Positions 21,046 through 31,940 of a DNA stretch of 64,000 bases are shown piece by piece; positions within the stretch are counted from its first letter, which is position 1, and each line of letters starts with the position of its first letter. The DNA is taken from contig CM029370.1 of NCBI GenBank assembly GCA_017165825.1, positions 15,504,733 through 15,568,732 on the forward strand, given 5' to 3'. The stretch comes from Hepsetus odoe (taxonomy: Eukaryota; Chordata; Actinopteri; Characiformes; Hepsetidae). Below the pieces are notes generated by a model. The model had not been told where the DNA came from and searched no databases. It was given only the letters and a program-made list of their open reading frames with translations. A program made the position numbers and the translations under genes.

Positions 21046-23527
21046 ATGGCCGGACTGATCAACTTTGAGGACGAAAAGGAGGTTAAGCAGTTTTTAGACA
21101 ACCTAGGAGTGGAGTACAGCTTTCAGTGCTACCGAGAGAAAGAGCCTGAAGGTACTGTGTGCTGAGCGCTGTCCTCACGAACAGTGCTGAACCAGAAACA
21201 CTGCTGCAGCCGATCAGTTCACTACCTGACAAAACGGGGCTTTTCACACATATTTCATGTTCATCAAGGTTTAGAAAAACAATGCACATGTTCAGAGGTA
21301 CAGCAGGGTCAGTGAGGTCCACTGGTATCTGTTTCCCAGAGGAAAAGGGTCACTTTGTAGTTTTTCTTGTGTTTTAAAGTTGATTGCCGCTGTGTAAAGC
21401 CTGGAGCTGGAAAAGTGAAAGTGACAACCCTTGTCATTGCGAGGTCACGGCACAGCACACATGAACCACAACGAAATTGGACCTCTGCATTTAACCCATG
21501 CACACTCAAACCCGTGCAGCAGTGGGCAGCTATTGAAAGCGCCCGGGGAGCAGTGATGGGGACGGTACCTTGCTCAAGGGTACCTCAGGGCAACCTATTG
21601 GGAAGGGGTTTGAACCCCCGATCCTCCAATCATGCGGCTAACGCCCTAACCGCTAGGCCACCGCTGCCCCTGGACAGGGTGAATGAAGTCTGTGCAGCCT
21701 AAACATATCACTGCAACCCAGTATGATTCCTGGTCCCTTGCAAAAGGTACTAAAGGCATATCCTTGAGGGAACCACCCAAATCTCTTAAAAGAACATCTC
21801 CACTCTTAGCACCCAGAACTGGGACTATTCATTAAACCACCACTGATCCTGCTCAACTTATCCACTGCACTTTTGATATTTTAATACTTTTCAGTTTTAT
21901 TTTATTTGAACTTATCTGGCACTTTAAGTAGAGCTCATGCTGTTGTTCCTCTGTTGTAAGGCATGTTGGATTAAAGCATCTGCTAAATGAGCCAATTAAA
22001 ATGTAAATGTGTTTGGTGATTTTGGCCCTAGGAGTGTTTAAAAAACAATATTAGTTTTTGTTGCAACAAGGTACAGCCGCTAAATATGACATTTATGTTC
22101 CCTTACTAAAGGTACTAAAGTCATACTCTTGAAGGGATCGCCTCCGAAACAATTAATACTTTCTGAGAGTCTAAGATGACTTTGCCTCGAGAAGTGGTTG
22201 TAAGTGATTCTGAGCCAACAGAGCAAATTAAAATGAAACCCACAAAGAATTAGGAACAAAATATCCATGAATTAAGAGGAACTAAGTCATAAAATCCTCA
22301 GGGCGTGCATTATTGATTTGTGCTAAAATACATGTTAGTAAATTTACTTTGGTTTAATTTCTTAGTAACCCGCAAATAGTTATTATTATTTTCTTCTTTG
22401 TTTTTATTAGGCTGTCAGAGACTGGCAGATTACTTGGAGGGTGTGAGGAAAAATTATGAGTCTGCTGCTCAGGTTCTCAAGCACAACTGTGAGGTAAATG
22501 GCCACAGTGAGAGCTGCTACAAGCTTGGGGCTTACCACGTCACAGGCAAAGGTAAGAGCAACGTTTTTTTTTAAGGTGCTGTTTGAAAGATTTACAGTGC
22601 TTGATGAAATTCAGCTGATAGAATAACAAAAAAGTGAATTTTGCTAAAATATAAAGTCTTGCTACAACCATCATCATGCTTTCTTATGCTTGTCCATTTA
22701 GCCTAAGCTGTTTAGCCCATTCATTCATGTCGAAGTCATCGGGAGGGAAGTTATTGCAGACAGCCTGTCACAGAGTTATTGAAGTGGAAGATGTGGTAAA
22801 AGTGAACCAAATGTCAAGGAAATCACAAGGAACCTAATCTGTGTTTTGTATTCTGATAATTTTGGGTAGTGTGATGAAGTGGGCACCTGAAAGAGAACAT
22901 ATACACACATCGCCATATGCATATTATTCCAATATCCAATGAACTAATCTCTGTATTATGTTTATATTGATCAATGAAGAAATAATATGAAACAGTAAAT
23001 CAAGTAACTCTGGGCTGATAGGGGGCATTTTTTGCCAGCAGCTAAATCAATGAACTAATTCCCATCCTCTTTTGCCCACACCAGGCGGAGTAAAGGAGTG
23101 CCTGAAAACAGCCTACTCCTGCTTTTTGAAGGCATGTAACTCCAAAGGGAAGAAGTCAGTGGATGCTTGCCACAATGTAGGCCTGCTTGCCCACGATGGC
23201 CGAGCGTTGGAAGGGGGCCCAGACCCCAGTGCTGCTCGTCAGTATTATGAGAAGGCTTGTGATGGTGGTTTTGCTCCAAGCTGCTTCAATCTTAGTGCCC
23301 TCTACATCCAGGGCTTACCAGGGGTGGACAAAAGCATGCCTCTGGCTCTGAGGTACTCCATGCGCGCCTGTGAGCTGGGCCATGTGTGGGGCTGCTCCAA
23401 CGCCAGCCGCATGTACAAACTTGGTGACGGCACAGAGAAGGATGACCAGAAGGCAGAGGAGTTGAAGAACAGAGCGAGAGACCTCCACGGACAACAGAAA
23501 GAGAGGCAGTTAAAATTCGGCGAGTGA
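21046..23527 (+). CDS. coa7: coa7, complete: cytochrome c oxidase assembly factor 7
   Basis: COA7 (SELRC1) is a mitochondrial intermembrane-space protein needed for respiratory complex IV assembly. Three exons: 21046-21151, 22411-22551 and 23085-23527, with the ends GAAG|GTACTG, TTATTAG|GC, AAAG|GTAAGA and CACCAG|GC; phases join to 690 nt and 229 residues, close to the human length of 231 as recalled. The start MAGLINFEDE matches the human start MAGMVDFQDE in type, with A at -3 and G at +4. The protein is a run of Sel1-like repeats with regularly spaced cysteines (12 counted), for example SCYKLGAYHVTGKG, ACHNVGLLAHDG, ACDGG-x6-CFNLSALYIQG and ASRMYKLGDGTEKD. Such cysteines form disulfides in this family. 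No break is seen. It is divergent from zyg11 and followed about 0.9 kb later by the ralgps2 promoter region. Confidence 0.96.
21412..21670 (-). repeat. SINE family A, young copy 1
   Basis: In coa7 intron 1. On the minus strand it begins GGGGCAGCGGTGGCCTAGCG (tRNA-like, box A), has box-B-like GGGGGTTCAAACCCC and ends with CAATGACAAGGGTTGTCACT and TTCACTTT. Over about 245 bases it differs from the copy at 26199-26447 at only about two positions, so both are recent insertions. Confidence 0.93.
21690..22015 (+). repeat. Probable SINE/LINE tail fragment
   Basis: Ends with GGATTAAAGCATCTGCTAAA and an AATGTAAATGTG tail, the same 3' tail type as family B SINEs. The body contains AAAGGTACTAAAGGCATA, which recurs in similar form at about 22110. 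No clear head is visible, so the left limit is approximate. Confidence 0.5.
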
Positions 23528-23798
23528 GGGAAGAGAGGAAGAACTGGACTTACTATGACACCTGTGTGTCCAGTAATGGGTTGTACATTTTTAAGGGTGT
23601 GGGGGAGAAGAAGAGCGTGTAATTTGTGTATCGTCTATGTATCGGTGCCTGTGCTGGAGCTGTGCAGTGATGGTATGCAGTTTACAATTCTGGCCAGACA
23701 ACTTTCTCTGACATTTGAACATGCACTGGACTTTTAGTGCAAACTAATTGTCAGTCTGAAAATACCACTTAAGTGCATATAAAATGTATGGAATATAA

Positions 23799-23804
23799 AA
23801 TAAA
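23799..23804 (+). terminator. coa7 polyadenylation signal
   Basis: AATAAA 272 bases after the coa7 stop codon, in an AT-rich stretch typical of a 3'UTR end. Confidence 0.7.
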
Positions 23805-23904
23805 CATTCTTTGATACATGTTTCACATGGAGTGTATTTATACATCATATGCACGTTTTTTAACTTGTACCTACCATTACCTGATCTCTCATGATACTGT
23901 AATC

Positions 23905-24015
23905 CATCCAACACTCATGGGACAAAAGGTGGAGAAACACCCAGTCCATTACAGGGTGGACGCACAGATATACTCACACCCAGGAGTGAGTTGCATCTCC
24001 AGTTCAGCTGATATT
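23905..24015. repeat. Interspersed repeat fragment
   Basis: Contains CACCCAGTCCATTACAGGGT and GGACGCACAGATATACTCAC, a wording common in fish repeat tails related to the element at 62735-63065. Only the end part is present. Confidence 0.5.
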
Positions 24016-24058
24016 TATGGAAATAAAGCCTGAGTGAAAGTTAAATGAAATTAAATGA

Positions 24059-24215
24059 AATTAAGGAACCACAAGGAGATGCTTCTCTGCATGTAACCCA
24101 AGCAGACACTGTAGCAGTGGGCAGCAATATCCAGTGCCCAGGGAGCAGTGTTGGGGACAGTAACTTGATCAAGGGTAACTCAGGGCAAACTACTGGTCCT
24201 ACAGATCATGGTGCC
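24059..24215 (-). repeat. Degraded SINE family A copy
   Basis: GGAACCACAAGGAGATGC, GTAGCAGTGGGCAGC, GGGAGCAGTGTTGGGGACAG and AACTCAGGGCAAACTACTGG follow the order of the family A body in antisense, with many substitutions and no tRNA head. Confidence 0.7.
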
Positions 24216-24479
24216 TATTGCCTTATCTTTAGACCTCCACTGTGCCATGTCCAACATACCTAAAAAAAGAGGCTGACAATGTATAATAACTGGTAAATAA
24301 AGCCTAAACCAGCCAACCAAATCTCATCGGGTGTGTAGCGGCAGCTGCATGGTCTGCTATGCTCATGGTCGTCCACTAGAGGGAGCTACATCCTAACACA
24401 CCCTGGCCGGATGGCCGTTTAGGGGCTGCAGGGGCGAGAAGAAGGCGGCTGATAATCTGACTAATGAAGCACATTTAGT

Positions 24480-25560
24480 GATAAGCGCCGATCACCCATA
24501 CACTCCAATCGATCTTTATTTTCAGCCCGGCGCCGCGCTGCTCTCGGTGGGAGTGTGTGTGTGCGCGCGCGTGAGAGCAGCAGGTGCTCCAACCGTCTCC
24601 AGCGAAAAGACTGCAGCGCTTCGAAGCGCCAGAGCTCCGCCCAGCTGCTCACGCACACACTCACACAAACACACTCTCACAAACACACGCGCGTGCGTGT
24701 CCTGCCACTCGGGAGTAATTTTGGAAGCGACTAAAAACTGCAGAAGCGAGCGAAAGTGTCGAACAAGAGGAGTGAGCGGCCGGACCGGTGAGTGTGTTTG
24801 TGTTCGAGCAGCCAACGGTCCCTCTCGAAGCTAACGGCTAACAGTGCTAACCGACCGCTCTGAGGACATTCAGACCCCGTGCAGCCCCGGAGAGGAACCC
24901 GCCCGGCGAGCTGAGCCCCTCTCCCAGCGCACACACGCGCCGGGGCCCTCCGAACACGGGCCTGTTGGAAATAAACAGCGTGTTTGTTTATTTGTTGGAC
25001 GGGAACGTGTGTTTTGTTTTTAGCCAGCCTGCTAGCCGAGCCAGTGCGCTGCATCTCGCGGCGGCGCGCGTTAAATATCATTCTGCGGTGCGGGGAGCTC
25101 CCGCGTCTGTTTTTAGAGCCTCCTCGGTATATACAGCGCTGTGGCGGGTTTGTTGTCGTGGTTGGTGTTGATATTATTAACCTCGGGGTGTGTCTTTGGA
25201 GGGAGGGGGTCCTTCAGAACAGCGCGCTCCGCCACCTGCTCTGTAACTTTAAACAAAGGCGCGGCTGCGGCTCGTCCGAGCGCTGCTCTCCGGCCCCGAG
25301 CGAAGCCGCACACGCCTCGTCTGTGGCGATGAGAGATAGTTGAGCGTTTCTTTCGATGATGCTGCGATCGCCGCCCTGCTCTGATGTGCGAGGCCGCTCA
25401 CGTCCTCTCCTGCAGAAGCAGCCTCGGCATCCCAGCAGCTTTCTGATCAGATCAGCCTTTAACGACGCGATGAGCTGCTGCTTAAATCGTCGGCCAGGGC
25501 CAAAGCCGGCGTCAGTGGCTCTGAATCAACCCTGCTGGCAGCGGGTATTAAAACTGAGGA
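24480..25560 (+). promoter_or_regulatory. CpG-island promoter, probable ralgps2 first exon
   Basis: This is the most CpG-rich stretch of the window, with many CGCG, GGCGCC and CCGCC words in otherwise AT-rich DNA. A good splice donor (GACCG|GTGAGTG) at 24787/24788 would end a noncoding first exon. The next plus-strand gene is ralgps2, so I assign the island to it by inference. It lies about 0.7 kb beyond the coa7 polyadenylation signal, so it is not the coa7 promoter. An unseen noncoding transcript is an alternative. Confidence 0.6.
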
Positions 25561-26198
25561 TCAATGTTAGTCACTGCCAGGACACCAAAAAGCATTAACC
25601 TTTCCCCCCTGCATGATGAGAACCTCTATTAAACCACTGATTCACACGTATCGATGGGAAACTACTTGCTGATGTATCCAGATGTTGGGAGACACGTGCT
25701 CATTCAAAGGCAAGGTCAATGTTGATTGGGATTCCAGAGCCCAGTGGCCTCCTCTGGAGACTTGTAGAATATGATCAGAACCCGAAAGGGGTCTTGATGG
25801 AGCCTTTTGAATCGAAAACCAAGACGCACAGTTGTTGGGTTCTGTCTGCTGTCTGGTTGAGCTCCCACATCGCAAAGTTAGAGTCTGTGTATTTGTGCAT
25901 TTCTGAGGTACTTGCTGGCTAGTCTGAACAACAGGGTTCTTTCTTTAGCACCATCAGGAGGCAGGACTTCGTTGTAGTGTTGACCACTGCTGTGGACTTC
26001 TAGCTCACGACCCATAGGTTAAAATGTTTTTCAAAGGTCAAAAAGTTCATACAGAACTACAGCAGACAAACTGGATTTTATGTGCTGCTTTAGATGGTGT
26101 TGACATTGTTAAAGAAGAAGGGCCAATTGGGCGAAACTGTTGTTTTGTTTTGCAACAAGAAAATATGTCTATTAATGCACTTTTTTTTTTGTTTTTTT

Positions 26199-26447
26199 TG
26201 TGACAACCCTTGTCATTGCGAGGTCACGGCACAGCACACATGAACCACAACGAAATTGGACCTCTGCATTTTACCCATGCACACTCAAACCCGTGCAGCA
26301 GTGGGCAGCTATTGAAAGCGCCCGGGGAGCAGTGATGGGGACGGTACCTTGCTCAAGGGTACCTCAGGGCAACCTATTGGGAAGGGGTTTGAACCCCCGA
26401 TCCTCCGATCATGCGGCTAACGCCCTAACCGCTAGGCCACCGCTGCC
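26199..26447 (-). repeat. SINE family A, young copy 2
   Basis: Nearly the same sequence as 21412-21670, with intact box A and box B on the minus strand. On the plus strand it is preceded by a T-rich run (26181-26199), so in SINE orientation it ends in an A-rich tail, as expected for a retroposed copy. Confidence 0.93.
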
Positions 26448-29280
26448 TACTTGTTCACTGATCAGCCGAAAGATTAAAACGGAAGAGAAAAAGTTTGTTT
26501 CCGATTGGGTCATTGCATTTCCTAAAGGGCAGGTCTTATGCAGTCCCTGATGCAGTATGCACTGTTTTTACGGAAACCATGAACGCTTTACCATGAGTTG
26601 CCTTTAAGAGACTGTGCTTTTAGCATCACATTTATCAAGCTCTGTTCAACAACCAAGTCCCTAATGCACTGTTTATTTCCTGATATATTAACAAGGATTA
26701 ATCAAATAGCAGAGGCTGTCAAGGGACCCCAAATGCAGTGCTTTCTACTGGCTGTATGTATAAATTAATCCAGATGCTCCAAGTTTCCCAGAAGAGCTTC
26801 TTTTCTTTGAGCCGTCACTGTAAAAGTTTCGTATAGTTTTTGATAGCATCATAACCTTGTTGGTAAACAGTCAGGTGGACATCTGGGATTGGTTTAATCT
26901 TACCACCATAATGATATTGGCCACTGACCAAGCTTGTGAACTGGGCCTCATACTGGCTCTAAAATAGAGCTTTGCAATTAATCATATGCTCATTAAAATT
27001 GTTATTTTTTTTTCCTTTTCTTTTGGTCTCTTTGTTGGTTAGTGCAGTTCTGTTGAGTAGCGTTGGTCTTGTATGTAGTAATGACTAGCCCTACCAAACC
27101 AAATCCAATCACTGGAACGTCCACTGAACATGTGAGTAGACTGACTGACTGATTCTAGGCTTGACTGACAGGGTTGTGTTGTGCGTGCCCAAATTGTCTG
27201 GCATGTGTAGGCTGGCAGTCATGGCTTGCAGAAAGAAACTAATGCTAGGCAGATCTAACGTGTGTGTGTGTGTGTGTGTGCTTGTTGGGGTAGGCCGAGG
27301 CCATATGGCCCCTTCCCCTCTGTTCTGCAGTGAAATGTGATTATTCACAGATTACATCTGTGTGAAACAGGACACTCCTACTTCACCAGTGCCGCCCTTT
27401 GTGCACAAGTGTGTGTCAGAGTGTTTAGGTCCATGGAGCCTCCTCTGGTTTATCTTCCTTCTCAGATGACGAGAGACTTTCAGAAATACAAGATGTGTAA
27501 AGCTGCATAGTCAATTCATTTGATGCTGTTTGTCCCAAAAACTGCTGGTGTGCACTAACATAGGTTGAAAAATTGCGTCTGTTGCGTGTGTGTGTGAGTG
27601 AGAGAGAAAGAAGGAGAGAGTCTGCTCACACTTTGGGTCATTCATCCTTAGGGAGTTTTCCAGAAGAATCTCCAGTTAAGACTATCCCTTCTGGGCCTCA
27701 GTTACAGCTGCTTTACCAGTAGTCCAGATAGTCAAGTAAATATAGGCTCTGTTCACCTCCATGGTCTCACAAGAAGCCTATGGTCCTTACAACAGGCACA
27801 AAATAGTATTTTACATTCCTGAAATGATTGTTTTAGTTTCAGACAAATACTGTATTCTGTTCTCAACCACCAGCAACAGCTTTTCATTGCACACTGTACT
27901 GCTGCTGTGTAATTAAGCGGGCTTAGCCCTTACAATGAACTTTATCTGGTTCTAGGCAGCAACATCATATTTACATTTCATATAACTGTAGGAGTAGCCT
28001 GACTGAGGATTCTCATGACTATTTTAATGAGATTCACACAATCTGAAAAATGTGCAGAAGATTTCTGTTCATGTGATAATATATAACATTAAGTTAATAA
28101 CCATTTTAATTTATCTGTGGCATTTGTATAAGCAGTTCTGGTGTACAAAAGACTTGCAAAGGCACTGTATCAGCTGATTGATGTTATTTGTAAAAAAAAA
28201 AAATCATGCTTGCGTCATGTTTTTTATTACAAACAAGTACCTTACATAACTTGCAACTTCCTTGTGACAATGTGGATGTAATGCTGCAGTTGATGTGTTT
28301 GACGGGCCGGCCTCTCAGACCACTGAGTTCTCACCTCCTCTTTTAGTCTGATGGCATGTGAGCTACAGCCAGTACGCTTGGCTAGAGGGGAAGTGAGAGG
28401 TGATGAAGAGTGAGGTGATGAGGGACACGTTCTCCTTGGAGCACCAGTGCAGAACATAATACACATTCATGCTTGCCAAAACGCAGTAGTAGTTATGGGA
28501 AAAGCTCTTGCCCTGATACCTTTGGCCTGCTTTTAATTAAGGGTGTGAGTTTTGATTAAATTTGGTATTTGACTGTCAGATATTTGGTTAAACATTGTTA
28601 AAAGCAAAAACAAGACACATCAATGGGTTCAGCTAAAATTAATTCGTCTCCATTAAAAGAGCATAATTAGGCCAATTTAGTGCAGATTTGTAAAATCTTA
28701 AAGGAAATGTGGCATAATTGGTTTGTATTGATTCATTTCAACTTGAACATGAGAAAACACGAGAAGTTTGGTTGCAGGTTCCATAGAAATGCTATTGAGA
28801 TTAACATGCAATGCTGGTTTGTTTGCAGTCTGACGGTGCGCTGCTGTACTTTTTGGCATCATGTGGACACAGCTACTTGAAAATTGTCCTGTTAGAGGAA
28901 CGGCCTCTGAAAGGACCTTCTGTTGAGTGTCCTTGTTCATGTGAAACCTCTAAAGTCTTTCTGCTGTGCCACCCTGTCATCAGAAGTAGGTGTTTATAGA
29001 CCAGTGTGTGTTGGTGAGTTGTTGGCTGTGCACTCCACTAGGTGGATGGTTTCTGGGCTGAGCAAGAAGCTTCTTCAGGCAGATATACATGGAATGTAGC
29101 AATGGTGGGGTAGCTTTGAGTCAGATTGGGAGAAATGAAAGGAAATTACCTGAAAGCAGATGAAAAAGGAGAATCTAATGCAGTGCTGTCTGTCATACCC
29201 GTTGCCATGGCACTGAAGTTAGGTCTCAGAGATGTGACAGTCAGAATAATAGGTAAGGTGGGCGATGTTAACTGAAATTT

Positions 29281-29398
29281 ATGATCCCGCTAGGGATCGC
29301 CACTGCACCTCCATTTCTCCCGGTCCTCTGCATCTTCCTCTTTCAAACCAACTACCTGTAGGTTCTCTCTCACAACATCCTTAAACCTTCTAAATTTG
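29281..29398 (-). mobile_element. RTE-like LINE 3' end fragment
   Basis: Minus-strand reading ends with GTGGCGATCCCTAGCGGGAT, matching the tail type of the LINE at 9030-10175. Plus-strand words CTCCATTTCTCCCGGTCCTC and CCTGTAGGTTCTCTCTCACA belong to the same region of such elements. Only about 120 bases remain. Confidence 0.65.
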
Positions 29399-29602
29399 TG
29401 ATAAAAAAAAAAATGAAATACTAAAAATAGCAACAGTAGTTTTATTGTTCGGATGCAGTTGCACAAACACTAACAGATATTCATTTTACTGCATATGCAT
29501 ACCTAATGCAGTTACACAGCGTGATGTTGTGAACTCCATATTGTGGAATAAAATCAAGTTTTCTTGCACAAAATTCCTTTCTGTTTAAACAGAGCACAGG
29601 TG

Positions 29603-29778
29603 TACACTTGAGCAAGGTACCGTCCCCATCACTGCTCCCCGGGCGCTTTCAATAGCTGCCCACTGCTGCACGGATTTGAGTGTGCATGGGTTAAATGCAG
29701 AGGTCCAATTTCGTTGTGGTTCATGCGTGCTGTGCCGTGACCTCGCAATGACAAGGGTAGTCACTTTCACTTTTTTTC
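29603..29778 (+). repeat. SINE family A, 5'-truncated copy
   Basis: Starts within the body (CACTTGAGCAAGGTACCGTC) and runs to the tail CAATGACAAGGGTAGTCACT with a T-rich end. Box A and box B are missing, which is the usual 5' truncation of a reverse-transcribed copy. It is otherwise close to the young copies. Confidence 0.88.
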
Positions 29779-31195
29779 ACTCTGGGTTTTACCCTTTCTC
29801 TGTCTGTGTTTTGTTAAAACCTTTTTGTTACCTTTTTCCAGCAGTTTTGAAATGTGTTGTTTTGGGAGGAAGTCATATGATGTTTTAAGCACAGCCCAGA
29901 TCACAGCTGAGAGTTTGAGAACGTGCTTTTCCTCTATCTCGACATGCACTCACACCATCTCGCACAGCTGCTTGTGGGTGGGTGTGCTTTTGGCATGCAC
30001 TTCTGAAGTTTGCTGGTTACTTGAACAATATAGATTGCACTCTGTAGCTCTCTATCCCCCCCATGTGTGTTTAGATAGGGCTCATCGGCTGAGAAGAACT
30101 GTTGGTCTAACTAACACGCTTGAATTCCATGCACCCATTGTGCCCATATGGAACAGAGCCTTTTGTAATGCTGCAACAATGTTGGCAATACCAGTACAAC
30201 AGTGTATTTCTGTGTGTTATGAGTAACAGTTACTTACACTCTAACTTCTATAAAAAAATTAAATACTGTCTTTGTATAGTTATATTCACATTCATAAGAT
30301 TCACCTTTATATTAACCTTAGTTTGCTAAACTGCAACAAATAGTTCATTTAGAGAGGTTATGGGGTGGTTTCTGTTACCTCTCACTTGGGCTGAGGTGAT
30401 CTCTCAAGATGAATTATGGTCTTGCTGGACTAAGCCAACCGCAGTTGAATCAAGCTGCATTCACTAGGAGGAAAAAAATCTGTGTGTATTTTCTGGTTTG
30501 TTGTACTGCAAAGTTTCTGACTAGCCGCCTAGGATTCAGTTTGAAAAGTGAATGCAACCTTTTTATGTGTATATATTGGAGCATTCAAGACACAAAATTA
30601 AGCTAGTCTAAAGCTTAGTTATCAGTTTGTCAAGTTCACAGCCAAGCTAGTCTTAAGCTGTGTGTATGAGAGTGTGTATGAATGTTTTAGATGTAAAGCA
30701 GTGTTTTATATTGACTGCAGCAATGAGTTTGTATTCCTTCCTTCTCAGTGTATTTCATCCTTCTGACTGATTACTCCTGTAATAAAGTTTCATTAAAATT
30801 TTAACATTATCATTAGTAATTAACTAAATAATACTCAGTTAACTGTATATCTAAATTAATGTTAAACATAAATAAATAGACAAATTTTGATCTTTAAAAT
30901 GGATTTTTGTTTTTACTTATTTATTTATTAATTTTACAGTGGACTGCAATTGTCAGTCAGTTCCATGTGTTGGTGCCCGAGTCATCCGTACAGTAGTTCA
31001 CCTGCAGTAGATTTTTATGGTAGAGGTACATTTGTCTTGTTAAGTGGTCTACATTTCTAAATCTCTGCCTCTGTCTCGCTCCCCCTGTCTTTGTTAGCTC
31101 GTGGGTAAGTCACACCTCTCTCCTGGGTCTCGCTCCATAACACTACAGTTTGCTATATGGAGATGGAGAGCTAGTGCTGTCCTTGTCTTGCTGTC

Positions 31196-31222
31196 TTTTT
31201 TTTTTTTTTTTTTTTTTTTTTT
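31196..31222. repeat. Poly-T tract
   Basis: Twenty-seven Ts followed by a C/T-rich stretch to about 31262. It gives artificial Phe-rich or Lys-rich open frames on the two strands. Confidence 0.95.
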
Positions 31223-31819
31223 CCTCCCCCCCCTTCCTTTTTTTCTTTTTGCCTCTCCCTTTCTTACACTCCTTTTCCCATTTATCCCTAGTTTCACTTT
31301 GTCCTCCTTCTGCCCCACACCCCCTAAAACCTGTCCCCTTCATACTGTACCCATTTCAGGAAATGCAGCCTTTAAACCTCGTAATTTTTACTGCTTTCCA
31401 CAGAGTCACTTCACACAGAAGGATTTCAGACCACTAAATGCAACAAAGCTGTGGTGAAGCTGCTGTCTCACTAACAGCATTGCACCACTGTTGCAGTAAA
31501 CTTGTGCTTGTCCCTGTGGATTGTGGATATGAGGGCAGCAATTAATAACAGTCTTAGTTTTTCTCCCACACGTGCTATGTGTATACACCAACAAAGTCTG
31601 CATATAAATTGTCAGTCTCTGTGTGTTTTATATGTTCTTTGCCGAAGAGAAAAAAAGAAAAAAAACTAAACTCTTTCACACTTGCACACGCATGCACCAA
31701 ATGCGCACACACACGCAGTTTTCCATTTTAAGTAGTTAACATTTCTCACGAGAAAAGCTGTATAAAGATAAATGAAATCCATCTGTGGTTTCCTCCATGG
31801 TGCTTTTGCTTAAACATGT

Positions 31820-31879
31820 TTCTCTCTCTCTCTCTCTGTCTCTCTCTCTGTCTCTCTCTCTGTCTCTCTCTCTGTCTCG

Positions 31880-31939
<60 letters not shown>
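31820..31939. repeat. (TC)n microsatellite, compound
   Basis: About 120 bases of TC repeat. The left half is regularly interrupted by TG (TCTCTCTCTG units) and by two CGCTC units, and the right half is pure TC. Overlapping Ser/Leu and Arg/Glu open frames come from this tract. Confidence 0.96.

Positions 31940-31940
<1 letters not shown>

Noticed and set aside
21412..21670. tRNA gene candidates from box A and box B
   Set aside because: The boxes belong to SINE heads; the sequences do not form a complete cloverleaf with an anticodon arm, and they continue into the SINE body.
21367..21702. Repeated protein-like frame (also at 26200, 29585, 51034, 5403)
   Set aside because: The shared residues come from SINE family A copies read in one frame, not from a conserved gene.
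24478..25343. Several overlapping frames of 97-119 codons in the CpG island
   Set aside because: GC-rich DNA has few stops; frames overlap on both strands, have no recognised protein, and the region fits a promoter with a noncoding exon.
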